Counted from the first letter of the stretch, positions 1 to 7,957 are shown. The stretch: DNA of 10,336 nucleotides from Bacteroidota bacterium (GCA_023251595.1 JAHEYM010000105.1:1-10336); one strand, 5' to 3'. Numbers and translations: made by a program. Notes: a model not told the origin generated them from the letters alone.

Positions 1-1398
1 TGGGGCTCGGTTAATTTCTTTATCAATAAACCAAGCTAAACCTTTTGTGTGTTCATCGGTTATTTGATTTCGATATTTAATTTCAATCGGGATACGCTGA
101 TCTCCTATAGTTAAGACAAAATCAACTTCCGGCTCCTGATTTCGTGCAGGTAAATACGCCACATCTAACCCGCTAATACTGCTGAATAATGAACCCGCAA
201 CACTTTCGGCAAGAAATCCGGCAATCGTACTGATGTCCTGCGAATGTTCTTCAGGTGTTGATTCGAGTGAAATATATTCCTGTAGCCAGCTTGCCCTTAA
301 ACTATGATCTGCAAGACATATTTTCTGATCGCTTCGCTTCTTTTTTAATCTTATTTCGAGTGGTTGAATTAAACGAATCAATAAGGTATCGCTCAAAAAC
401 TTAAGATAAGTTCTTACCCTTTGTTCACCGATATTTGCAGAAAGTTTTTGTTGAATTTCTCTTGTTAAAGTTGCGATACTTGGTGTTTGTCCCGCAAAAC
501 GACAACATAAACGAAATAATTCTTCTAATAATTGAGCGTCTCTTTTTCTTCCTTTTTCACCCAACCTTAAATCGTGTTGAATTACTCTTTTAATAACAGT
601 TTCATTTAATTGATCTGCAATTAATTCCCACGGAGCTTTCGTATTTATATGAGCGATTGGATAAGCACCTCTTTCGGAGAATGCCTTAAATGCTACATTT
701 ACAAAGTCTGTATTTTGTTCTCCATATTTTTTCAGATCAATCCAAAATTCTTTTGATTTTAATTTAGATATTCCATTATCGGGTAAAAATGGTTCAGGAG
801 TAGTTAATTTTCTGATCTTCCCGATTTCCGTTAAAGAGAGCGTTCCGGCTTCAATCGTATTTATTCTTCCTGCAAGACTGTCTCTTCCTAATTCAATACG
901 CAATGCCGAACTGCCCGTTACTACGGCTTGGACAGTACTATTATCCACAAGAAACTTTAACTCGGTACTCCAGTCTTCAAGATTTTGAATTTCATCAAAA
1001 AACAAATAACAGGTTTTATTTTTTGCCGCATTATTATTTAATGTATCGTTAAGAATATTATTTTCATACCATCTCACCAAACTTAATATAGGTTCTTTGG
1101 ATATTCTTAACGATTCAATATCATCAAATTGAATTTTCAAAATTCGTTGTGGTTCTACCCCTGATGCAAGCAGATCCTGTATAACATGTAAACATGCAGT
1201 TGTTTTGCCAATCTGTCTTGAACCCCTCACGACCGTAATCGGTGCAAGTTTGTATTCAAACCTTTTCTCAATTTGCGCCACGAGATGCCTTCTGGTTTCC
1301 GGTAATTGCTCCATCGCATTACCTTTCCACCATGGATTCATCGTGTGTAAATCCGAAACGGTCTGATCATCCAAATGATATGATTGCTTGTCTTTCAC
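1..1398 (-). CDS. AAA ATPase with C-terminal DUF4143 (PD-(D/E)xK-like) domain, 3' end cut by window edge
   Basis: The minus strand is open from the TGA at 1404-1402 to the left edge, so the C-terminus is missing; about 466 codons are present. Counting from GTG 1398, an NPWW motif lies near residues 21-24. A Walker A loop, GSRQIGKTT, lies near 59-67, and a Walker B, CYLFFDEIQN, near 130-139. A sensor-like VTGSSALRIE follows. The end carries EVDFV...IPIEIKYR, the D and ExK pattern of the nuclease-like fold found in this family. Such ATPases are widespread in Bacteroidota and archaea and are often accessory, but their cellular role is poorly defined; I infer ATP binding only. The start is uncertain: ATG 1341 gives MNPWWKG directly, but the 19 codons before it read like protein, and family members usually have residues ahead of NPWW, so GTG 1398 is preferred. 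A perfect -7 box at 1425-1432 fits either start. Confidence 0.88.
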   Translation of the reverse strand, partial: MKDKQSYHLDDQTVSDLHTMNPWWKGNAMEQLPETRRHLVAQIEKRFEYKLAPITVVRGSRQIGKTTACLHVIQDLLASGVEPQRILKIQFDDIESLRISKEPILSLVRWYENNILNDTLNNNAAKNKTCYLFFDEIQNLEDWSTELKFLVDNSTVQAVVTGSSALRIELGRDSLAGRINTIEAGTLSLTEIGKIRKLTTPEPFLPDNGISKLKSKEFWIDLKKYGEQNTDFVNVAFKAFSERGAYPIAHINTKAPWELIADQLNETVIKRVIQHDLRLGEKGRKRDAQLLEELFRLCCRFAGQTPSIATLTREIQQKLSANIGEQRVRTYLKFLSDTLLIRLIQPLEIRLKKKRSDQKICLADHSLRASWLQEYISLESTPEEHSQDISTIAGFLAESVAGSLFSSISGLDVAYLPARNQEPEVDFVLTIGDQRIPIEIKYRNQITDEHTKGLAWFIDKEINRAP

Positions 1399-1424
1399 CT
1401 CTCAAATGCTGCGTCTTTCCAAGC

Positions 1425-1432
1425 CAAAGGTA
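1425..1432 (-). promoter_or_regulatory. Candidate -7 box of the ATPase promoter
   Basis: The minus strand reads TACCTTTG here, an exact match to the Bacteroidota -7 consensus TAnnTTTG. Transcription would start near 1420, about 20 nt before GTG 1398 and about 80 nt before ATG 1341. I see no clear TTTG -33 element at the usual distance, so this is a partial promoter match. Confidence 0.35.
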
Positions 1433-1491
1433 AGGAATAGTTGTTTTGAACTCACACACCCGTACCTCTGTGAGCCACTTTTCCTTTACTG

Positions 1492-1516
1492 GCAGGTTCG
1501 AATCCTGCCACCCCGA
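1492..1516 (+). tRNA. 3'-terminal fragment of a tRNA (tRNA-Pro type), possible att site
   Basis: GCAGG-TTCGAAT-CCTGC forms a perfect T arm (5-bp stem, 7-nt loop). It is followed by CACCCCG, the 3' strand of an acceptor stem, and an A discriminator; no CCA is encoded. The missing 5' strand would be CGGGGTG. A C1:G72 pair with A73 is typical of bacterial tRNA-Pro, which is the basis of the identity guess. No CGGGGTG, D arm or anticodon arm exists in the preceding 100 bases, so this is not a functional tRNA. Such fragments are what remains at the distal end when an integrase uses the 3' end of a tRNA gene as its target and restores the tRNA at the other end. Confidence 0.7.
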
Positions 1517-1530
1517 CTTTTAAGTAACGG

Positions 1531-1578
1531 TTTGAGGATCAGTGATCTGCTAACAGGTTGCTGATCCTCAAATTTTTT
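1531..1578 (+). terminator. Rho-independent terminator-like hairpin
   Basis: TTTGAGGATCAG (1531-1542) and CTGATCCTCAAA (1561-1572) form a perfect 12-bp inverted repeat with an 18-nt loop, followed directly by six Ts. It begins 15 nt after the tRNA fragment, where the terminator of an intact tRNA gene would lie. The A-rich start of the minus-strand stem could also let it act for transcription from the right. Confidence 0.65.
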
Positions 1579-1780
1579 AAGTCTTTGAGTTATTATTTGG
1601 GTTGTCCGGATATAACTTGTCTGTAGTATCCAAATTTGTCCTTGACTATGTTCTGAAACGCTCATATTTTCGCTTCCGATAAAAAACATTTTCTGAGCAC
1701 ATTACCTAACTGCATCTGAACATCAATTGTAATTTTTTCCTTTTTCTCATTTTTTATTTTCATACATTAATTCATAACAC

Positions 1781-2326
1781 GTGAAATTACAAATCATTAA
1801 ACACAAGATTTTTGAACTGCGTGGTCAACGGGTTATGCTTGATTTTGATCTTGCCGAGCTCTATGAGATTGAAACGAAAGCACTAAAACGTGCTGTACGG
1901 CGCAATATCACGCGTTTCCCGGAAGATTTTATGTTTGAATTAACACAAGAAGAATGTGAGTCAAACTTGAGGTACCAAAATGGCACCTCAAGTTTGAGTT
2001 GGGGTGGCTCACGATATTTACCATTCGCTTTCAATGTTCATGGTGTTTCCATGCTTGCCAGCGTTCTACACAGCGAGAAAGCGGTTGAAATGAATATTGC
2101 AATCGTGAGGGCATTCGTGGCGCTGACTGAGTTCGTATATAATTATAAAGAATTGTTCGACCAAATCAAAGAGATGCAACAAACAACCGGGAACCACGAT
2201 AAAAAATTGAACGAAATTTATCAAGCCGTAGAATATCTTCTGCAGCTGGAAGAAAAACGGGAAGAAAAATCCAATGAGATAGAAAACAGAAAAAGAATTG
2301 GATTCAGTACTTCGACAGGAAATTGA
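1781..2326 (+). CDS. ORF6N-domain DNA-binding protein
   Basis: This 181-aa protein matches the ORF6N family, relatives of KilA-N/phage antirepressor proteins that are common in Bacteroidota chromosomes and prophages. The N-terminal domain (about residues 8-115) shows the hallmark strings RGQRVMLDFDLAELY, TKALKRAVRRN, RFPEDFMFEL and YLPFAF..HGVSMLASVL. After it come a helical, probably coiled-coil region (about 118-165) and a basic tail ending RKRIGFSTSTGN, a usual ending for the family, so the gene appears complete. The start is GTG 1781, because an in-frame TAA lies at 1775-1777 and conserved sequence begins within ten residues. DNA binding and a regulatory role are inferred from the family; the target is unknown. 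The coding sequence contains a 37-bp palindrome at 1961-1997, which falls at the SNLRYQNGTSSLS stretch. The family usually has a shorter link between the LRxQ and WGG segments. Confidence 0.85.
   Translation: MKLQIIKHKIFELRGQRVMLDFDLAELYEIETKALKRAVRRNITRFPEDFMFELTQEECESNLRYQNGTSSLSWGGSRYLPFAFNVHGVSMLASVLHSEKAVEMNIAIVRAFVALTEFVYNYKELFDQIKEMQQTTGNHDKKLNEIYQAVEYLLQLEEKREEKSNEIENRKRIGFSTSTGN
1961..1997. repeat. 37-bp near-perfect palindrome inside the ORF6N gene
   Basis: TCAAACTTGAGGT (1961-1973) is matched exactly by its reverse complement at 1985-1997. Inside, after one A/C mismatch, CCA (1975-1977) pairs with TGG (1981-1983), leaving a 3-nt AAA loop. This gives a 16-bp paired hairpin with a single mismatch, within coding sequence. 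The pairing ends at 1960/1998 (G/G). Confidence 0.85.
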
Positions 2327-2378
2327 AACAGGCAAATTTGTAAAGGAATCAACCATTTCCATTTTGGAAACAGTTCGA

Positions 2379-2412
2379 TTTGATGAAGCGTCCTAACAAT
2401 TACGTATCTTTA
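2379..2412 (+). promoter_or_regulatory. Candidate promoter of the delta-60/T9SS gene
   Basis: TTTG (2379-2382) and TATCTTTA (2405-2412) stand 26 bases apart start to start. This is close to the Bacteroidota -33 TTTG / -7 TAnnTTTG arrangement, with one mismatch in the -7 box. It would start transcription just ahead of ATG 2431. Confidence 0.35.
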
Positions 2413-2430
2413 CTCTCTGAATTAACGCTC

Positions 2431-4065
2431 ATGAAAAAATTTGCACTTTCGCTCTTTTGCCTTTTAGCCATTCTATCCTGCATTCAGTCACAAACCGTTG
2501 ACAGCACTTTCGGCAGCAATGGATTTTTACCTTACGGTCCAACAGGTAATTACGTGCAAAATTCCGGCAGAGGAAATAGAACAGCAATTCAACCCGATGG
2601 AAAAATTGTAGTGGCGATGGATTTATCTGATCCTAATAACAATACGGACCTTTGGTATTACACTTTCAGATATAATGCGGATGGAACGCCTGACAGTACC
2701 TTCGGAACGAATGGCGTGTCTGAAATTTTTGCCGGAACTCAATCGAAAAACAGAGATGTGCAGGTGCAGTCAGATGGAAAAATTGTTGTGATCGGCGAAA
2801 CAGAATATTGTACAAACAGTGTGTGTGGTGCGCCTCAATTTATTATGATGCGATTAAAAACCAACGGTGATTTAGACAGCACCTTTGGTACCAACGGTCA
2901 AATATTAACCACCGATGTTTTTGGCAGTAACGGACTTTTTGCGAGTCCCGAAAGAGTGGTCCAGGCACAAAATAATAAATATATTATTGGTGGAAGAGGA
3001 ATTGCCGGGAAACCATTTGTCGGAAGAATGAATAACAATGGAACTATGGATGCATCCTTCGGTACAAACGGTGTTTTTTCTGATACCGCGTACGCAGTGC
3101 TCATCGATTTGATCATAGATATGAGTGGAAATTCTTATGCTTTATTAATAAAATATAACCAAAATGATACCATTAATCCAAGTGATAGTTACGTTATAAA
3201 ACTCAACTCCAATGGAGTTTTAGATAATACTTTCGGTGTGGGAGGAAGGGTGATATTTAATACGGCAAATGTTGAGCACCCTGCTTCCATCGCCATTCGT
3301 TCAGATAATAAATTGGTGATTACCGGAGATTCTCAACCTGTTTATTTAACCGGATTTAATGATGGTTATGGTGAAACAAATATGGGTTATATCCTGATAT
3401 TAAATCCGGATGGAAGTGCGAGCACTATTTTGCCGCAGGGATATCGGACACTACTCGTTCCAGGGGATACTACTACTTTTATCTGCAGAGTAATTATTAC
3501 TGCCGGTGATAACATGTTGATCAGCGGTAAAACAATTACTAAAATAGCGGGGAATTTTCACGAAAAGGCATTTATTGCATATCTCGATGCAAATGGTAGT
3601 TTAAATCCCGGCTTTCATTCAACGGGCATCATGAAATTCGACTATGGAATGCATTCCACTATCGGTTCATTGGCTTGTTTCACCGACCTGGATTTATTGT
3701 CAAACGGAGATATTATCGCAACAGGATATAGAAATCCGATTGCATTCAACACGCTTACTTCATTATTCGTATTAAAATTATACAATACAAATATTTCATC
3801 ACCAACAAGCATTTATTCACTTGAAAAGAATTTATCACCATATAATATTTATCCAAATCCCGGTGAAGGAATATTTCATATTTCAGTAAATAATCCGAGT
3901 TCAATTCAAAATTGTCGTTTTGAAATTTATAATACAGCCGGTGAATGTGTTCTTCAAAAGGAAATTTCAACCGAAATAAATCTTTCAAATCAACCAAAAG
4001 GAATTTATTTATTAAAAATATATAATTCGGGTGAACTTTATTATCACAAAATAATTGTTCAATGA
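2431..4065 (+). CDS. Secreted delta-60 repeat protein with T9SS type A sorting domain
   Basis: This 544-aa protein begins with a signal peptide, MKKFALSLFCLLAILSC, followed by the mature sequence. ATG 2431 is chosen because the in-frame upstream extension (TTG 2380, ATG 2383) would put 17 polar residues before the signal peptide and would overlap the promoter. The body is made of delta-60 repeats: D(S/A/N)TFGxNG turns occur near residues 24, 88, 149, 207 and 265, and a diverged one near 392. Each is paired with an I(A/V)(I/V)Q.DGKIVV-type strand, suggesting a beta-propeller-like fold. Residues from about 471 to the end (YNIYPNPGEGIF...GIYLLKIY..) are a Por-type T9SS tail, which directs export across the outer membrane and surface attachment. 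The ligand or function is unknown. LSC at residues 15-17 resembles a weak lipobox, but the T9SS tail makes an ordinary cleaved signal peptide more likely. Confidence 0.9.
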   Translation: MKKFALSLFCLLAILSCIQSQTVDSTFGSNGFLPYGPTGNYVQNSGRGNRTAIQPDGKIVVAMDLSDPNNNTDLWYYTFRYNADGTPDSTFGTNGVSEIFAGTQSKNRDVQVQSDGKIVVIGETEYCTNSVCGAPQFIMMRLKTNGDLDSTFGTNGQILTTDVFGSNGLFASPERVVQAQNNKYIIGGRGIAGKPFVGRMNNNGTMDASFGTNGVFSDTAYAVLIDLIIDMSGNSYALLIKYNQNDTINPSDSYVIKLNSNGVLDNTFGVGGRVIFNTANVEHPASIAIRSDNKLVITGDSQPVYLTGFNDGYGETNMGYILILNPDGSASTILPQGYRTLLVPGDTTTFICRVIITAGDNMLISGKTITKIAGNFHEKAFIAYLDANGSLNPGFHSTGIMKFDYGMHSTIGSLACFTDLDLLSNGDIIATGYRNPIAFNTLTSLFVLKLYNTNISSPTSIYSLEKNLSPYNIYPNPGEGIFHISVNNPSSIQNCRFEIYNTAGECVLQKEISTEINLSNQPKGIYLLKIYNSGELYYHKIIVQ

Positions 4066-4118
4066 CATGCTTTTAGCGATTTATCAAGACTTATAAACAC
4101 CGTCTGCTCCAAAATCAC

Positions 4119-4126
4119 TATCTTTG
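4119..4126 (+). promoter_or_regulatory. Candidate -7 box of the CheB-CheR-kinase gene
   Basis: TATCTTTG is an exact match to TAnnTTTG, 22 nt before ATG 4148. Transcription would begin near 4131-4133, which would exclude the in-frame TTG at 4124 as a start because it lies inside the box. No good TTTG is seen at -33. Confidence 0.4.
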
Positions 4127-4147
4127 AGGAGAATCATAGCTCAAAGA

Positions 4148-7100
4148 ATGAAAGCGTCTAAAGTCAAACCCGAAATTACGGGAAATTTTCAAAAATCCAC
4201 CAATCAATTTCCTGTCATAGGAATTGGGGCTTCGGCGGGCGGCTTGGATGCGTTCAAGAGACTTCTCAAAGCAATTACTATAGATTCGGGCATGGCATAC
4301 GTGCTTGTACAACACCTCGACCCGAGTCACGAGAGCATGTTGCCGGAGCTCCTGCAAAAAGTGACAAGTCTCCCTGTGTTGGAAATTGCTGATGATATTA
4401 AGGTTGAGCCGAACCATATTTACGTGCTTCCGAGCAACAAAATGATGGTCGCAACAGATGGAATTTTACTTCTGACACCTCGTCAACTAAAAGATAAGTC
4501 TTCACGAAATCTCCCGATTGACCTTTTCTTCACGTCGCTTGCTGAGGTTCATCAATCGCACGCAATCGGTGTGGTTTTGTCTGGAACAGCTACCGATGGT
4601 ACGCTCGGACTGAAAGCAATTAAAGATCACGGAGGTATCACGTTCGCACAAGATGAAGCATCAGCAGCGTATGATGGAATGCCACATAGCGCTGCACAAG
4701 CCGGAGTAGTTGACTTTATTCTTCCTCCCGAAAAAATTCCGGAAAAATTGCTGGAGGTAATTAAAATAATTAATGGGGGGCGTGATGGTGAGAAAGAGAT
4801 GCCATTAGAAGATGAGCTGGTTTATAAACAAATTATATCGCTTCTACGAATTCGTAAAGGCACAGATTTTACTTATTACAAACAAACTACTATCAGAAGA
4901 CGAATACTCCGGAGGATGGCGCTGAAGAAATATGAAGAACCCACAGCATATCTCAAATATTTAAGAGAAAATAAATCGGAACAGGATGGACTTTATCAGG
5001 ATCTTTTAATTCCTGTCACTTCTTTTTTCAGAGATCAGAAAAGTTTTGATAATTTGTCCGAAACAGTTTTCCCCCAGATTATTAAAAACAAAATACCAGG
5101 TGAACCTATACGGGTATGGGTAGCAGGCTGCAGCACCGGCGAAGAGGCCTATTCAATAGCTATTTGCTTCAAAGAATTGTTAGGTGAAAATCAAAGATTA
5201 CAAATATTTGCAACCGATATAAGTGAACCTGCCATTACCAAAGCACGCGCAGGTATATATACAAAAAATGAAGTGGCATCTGTCGCTCCCCATTTCCTCC
5301 AGGATTTTTTTGCAAAAACGAATGGTAGTTATCAGGTAAAAAAACAAATAAGGGATATGTGTGTTTTTGCAATCCACAATTTCCTGAAAGATCTACCATT
5401 TGGTAAAATGGATTTTATCAGTTGCCGCAATGTGTTGATTTATATGGAACCCTATCTTCAAAAAAAGGCACTCACTACTTTTCATTATTCATTAAATCCA
5501 AAAGGATTTTTACTTCTCGGTAAATCAGAAACTACGAATGGTGTTCCCGACCTTTTTACTTCTGCCGCTAAAAATGATAAATTATTTACGCGAAAAGATG
5601 TACCCGGTAAATTTATTCACGTGGCAACCCAGAGAAGCGAACAATATCTCAGCCTTACGGATACTGACAGTAAAAGCGAAACCATTCGCACTGACTTTCA
5701 AAAAGTGGCGGATGATATTATGCTCAGCAAATATACACCTGCGGGTGTGGTCGTAAATGAGGCGATGGATATCGTACATTTTCGTGGCACCACAAGCAGC
5801 TATTTAGAACAATCGCCCGGCAAACCGAGTCACAATTTATTGAAGATGGCAAAAGATAGCCTGGCTTTTGAATTACGAAATATTCTACATAAGGTAAAAA
5901 AAGAAAAAGCATCCGTTCTTAAAGAAAATATTCCTTTGCAGGTGAATGGCAGTTTGCGCAATATTTCTATCGAAGCCATTCCTCTTCCAAATACCATTGA
6001 GCCACATTATTTAATTCTATTTCATGATCATCCGTCAGTAACTACAGGTACAATTATTCATAAAAATAAATCAACATCAAAAACAAAAAAAGGTGCTCAG
6101 GAATTGCGAATAAAACAATTGGAAGAAGAGCTCGCGCAAACCCGTGAAGATATGCGGAGCATTACCGAAGATCAGGAAGCAACCAACGAAGAACTGCAAA
6201 GTGCTAACGAAGAATTATTGAGTGGTAATGAAGAATTGCAGAGTCTGAACGAAGAAATGGAAACCAATAAAGAAGAACTTCAAAGTACAAATGAAGAGCT
6301 GACCGTGGTGAACCATGAAATTATTAGTCTGGTTGATCAGGTGACGGAAGCAAGAGATTACGCACAAGCCATTATTGCAACTATTCATGAACCGATGATT
6401 ATTCTCGATAAAGATCTTCGCGTTAAATCTGCAAATAAATCTTTCTACGATAACTTTCGGGTAAAAGAAGCGGAAACGGTCGGAGTACTATTATATGATT
6501 TAGGAAATAAACAATGGAATATACCAAGTCTGCGCGAACTTCTCGAAGATATTATTCCAAAGAATTCTCATTTTCAAGGTCTTGAAATCTCACATTATTT
6601 TCAGGACATCGGTCAAAAAATAATGCAACTGAATGCGAGTCGTATTATTCAGAAAAGTCAGGGTGAACAACTAATTCTTCTTGCTATTGCTGATATTACC
6701 GAGCAAAAAAGAATTGAAAAAGAATTCACCGAGGCAAAAGTTTTTGCTGAGTTGGCAACCGGTATCGCGGAAGTTCAGCAGAGCAAAGCGGAAAAAGCTA
6801 CACTCATTGCAGAAGATGCAGTAAAAGCGAAACAACAATTTTTGTCGAATATGAGTCACGAAATCCGGACCCCGATGAATGCAATTGTCGGATTTACAAA
6901 TGTTGTGTTGAAGACAAAATTAGATGATTCACAAAAACAATATTTAAACGCGATTAAAATATCGGGTGATGCACTGATTGTGTTAATTAATGATATTCTG
7001 GATCTTGCCAAAGTGGATGCAGGGAAAATGAGTATCGATCATTCTCCTTTCAATTTATTTGAATCCATTTCCGGCATTCTGCAAATGTTCGAAACAAAAG

Positions 7101-7957
7101 TAAAAGAGAAGAATATAGAATTATTCAAAGAATATGATCTGACAATTCCTCCAACTTTGGTAGGTGATCCGATGCGTCTCCGTCAAATTATTATAAATTT
7201 ACTGAATAACGCCGTCAAGTTTACAAAAGAAGGAAAAATAACGATAAAAGTTTGCAAGTTGAAAGAGGATGACCAAAAAGCGACAGTTGAATTTACAATT
7301 ACTGATACCGGTATTGGAATATCGAAAGATAAATTGGGAAAGATTTTTAACAGTTTTGAACAAGTTGCAAAAGATAATGACACTACATACGGAGGATCAG
7401 GTTTGGGCCTGGCCATCGTAAAACAATTAGTCGAGCTTCAGGGAGGAACCATTATTGTGAAAAGCAAACCCGGCATTGGATCAACCTTTGGTTTTATTTT
7501 GAGTTTTGATAAGATAAATTCAAAACCGGAGAAGACAACAATAAAGAAGCCGGAAGTAATTCAACGTACACCTCCGGTAGAAAATACCGTAAAAAAATTA
7601 AAAGTACTTGTAGCTGAAGACGTTGCGCTGAATCAACTTCTGATAAAAATAATTATTGCGGAATTTGGGTTCGATATAGATATTGCAGCGAATGGAAAAA
7701 TTGCGATCGATATGGTTCAGAAAAATAAGTATGATATTATTTTGATGGATTTACAAATGCCCGAAATGAATGGCTTCGAAGCCACTAAGTATATACGTAG
7801 CAAGCTGCATTCACAAATCCCGATTATCGCACTTACAGCAGATGTTACTACTGTAGATGATGAAAAATGTAAAGCCGCCGGGATGAATGATTATATATCC
7901 AAACCGATTGACGAAAAATTATTGCACAGCAAAATTCTTGAATTATTGAAGAAATAA
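4148..7957 (+). CDS. CheB-CheR-PAS-histidine kinase-receiver hybrid sensory protein
   Basis: This 1269-aa fusion has its domains in the following order. A CheB methylesterase (about 20-200) keeps its triad: Ser29 in GASAGG, His56 in VQHLDPSH, Asp150 in SGTATDG. A CheR methyltransferase (about 228-465) has the SAM loop AGCSTGEEAYS near 325-335 and CRNVLIYM. A PAS-like segment spans about 500-620. A coiled coil of seven heptads (680-728) is followed by a PAS domain (about 735-860). The HisKA domain has phospho-acceptor His904 in SHEIRTP. The ATPase domain has an N box around Asn1021, DTGIGI near 1053 and GGSGLGLAI near 1083. A C-terminal receiver (about 1150-1269) has acidic residues Glu1157/Asp1158, phospho-acceptor Asp1201 and Lys1252. 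All catalytic residues are present, so every module may be active. There are no membrane segments, so it is probably cytosolic. The N-terminal receiver of classical CheB is absent. The partner receptor is not in the window. ATG 4148 is preferred over TTG 4124, which lies in the -7 box. Confidence 0.95.
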   Translation: MKASKVKPEITGNFQKSTNQFPVIGIGASAGGLDAFKRLLKAITIDSGMAYVLVQHLDPSHESMLPELLQKVTSLPVLEIADDIKVEPNHIYVLPSNKMMVATDGILLLTPRQLKDKSSRNLPIDLFFTSLAEVHQSHAIGVVLSGTATDGTLGLKAIKDHGGITFAQDEASAAYDGMPHSAAQAGVVDFILPPEKIPEKLLEVIKIINGGRDGEKEMPLEDELVYKQIISLLRIRKGTDFTYYKQTTIRRRILRRMALKKYEEPTAYLKYLRENKSEQDGLYQDLLIPVTSFFRDQKSFDNLSETVFPQIIKNKIPGEPIRVWVAGCSTGEEAYSIAICFKELLGENQRLQIFATDISEPAITKARAGIYTKNEVASVAPHFLQDFFAKTNGSYQVKKQIRDMCVFAIHNFLKDLPFGKMDFISCRNVLIYMEPYLQKKALTTFHYSLNPKGFLLLGKSETTNGVPDLFTSAAKNDKLFTRKDVPGKFIHVATQRSEQYLSLTDTDSKSETIRTDFQKVADDIMLSKYTPAGVVVNEAMDIVHFRGTTSSYLEQSPGKPSHNLLKMAKDSLAFELRNILHKVKKEKASVLKENIPLQVNGSLRNISIEAIPLPNTIEPHYLILFHDHPSVTTGTIIHKNKSTSKTKKGAQELRIKQLEEELAQTREDMRSITEDQEATNEELQSANEELLSGNEELQSLNEEMETNKEELQSTNEELTVVNHEIISLVDQVTEARDYAQAIIATIHEPMIILDKDLRVKSANKSFYDNFRVKEAETVGVLLYDLGNKQWNIPSLRELLEDIIPKNSHFQGLEISHYFQDIGQKIMQLNASRIIQKSQGEQLILLAIADITEQKRIEKEFTEAKVFAELATGIAEVQQSKAEKATLIAEDAVKAKQQFLSNMSHEIRTPMNAIVGFTNVVLKTKLDDSQKQYLNAIKISGDALIVLINDILDLAKVDAGKMSIDHSPFNLFESISGILQMFETKVKEKNIELFKEYDLTIPPTLVGDPMRLRQIIINLLNNAVKFTKEGKITIKVCKLKEDDQKATVEFTITDTGIGISKDKLGKIFNSFEQVAKDNDTTYGGSGLGLAIVKQLVELQGGTIIVKSKPGIGSTFGFILSFDKINSKPEKTTIKKPEVIQRTPPVENTVKKLKVLVAEDVALNQLLIKIIIAEFGFDIDIAANGKIAIDMVQKNKYDIILMDLQMPEMNGFEATKYIRSKLHSQIPIIALTADVTTVDDEKCKAAGMNDYISKPIDEKLLHSKILELLKK

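Larger units (their letters stand above)
1399..1780. other. Gene-free interval between divergent genes
   Basis: About 380 bases separate the ATPase from the ORF6N gene. In order the interval holds the ATPase -7 box, a small inverted repeat (CTCACA/TGTGAG, 1451-1474), a tRNA 3'-end fragment (1492-1516), a 12-bp-stem terminator hairpin (1531-1578), and a T-rich tract at roughly 1727-1766 just ahead of the ORF6N start. The only open frame of note, minus strand 1486-1689, runs through the tRNA fragment and both arms of the hairpin, so it is not credible as a gene. Confidence 0.6.

Noticed and set aside
1451..1474. Inverted repeat CTCACA...TGTGAG
   Set aside because: Only 6 bp with a 12-nt loop; too weak to call an operator or attachment site by itself.
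1420..1516. A complete tRNA gene ending at 1516
   Set aside because: No CGGGGTG acceptor strand, D arm or anticodon arm can be found upstream at the needed distance; only the T arm and the 3' acceptor strand exist.
1486..1689. 67-codon minus-strand open frame
   Set aside because: It is read through the tRNA fragment (giving SRGGRIRTCQ, a typical tRNA-antisense artefact) and both arms of the terminator hairpin.
2431..2481. Lipoprotein call for the delta-60 protein
   Set aside because: LSC at residues 15-17 is preceded by L at the -2 position, a poor lipobox, and the T9SS tail indicates export by another route.
4124..4147. TTG start eight codons upstream for the CheB-CheR-kinase protein
   Set aside because: The TTG lies inside a perfect -7 box, so it would not be in the mRNA; ATG 4148 is a better start and the extra residues are not part of the domain.
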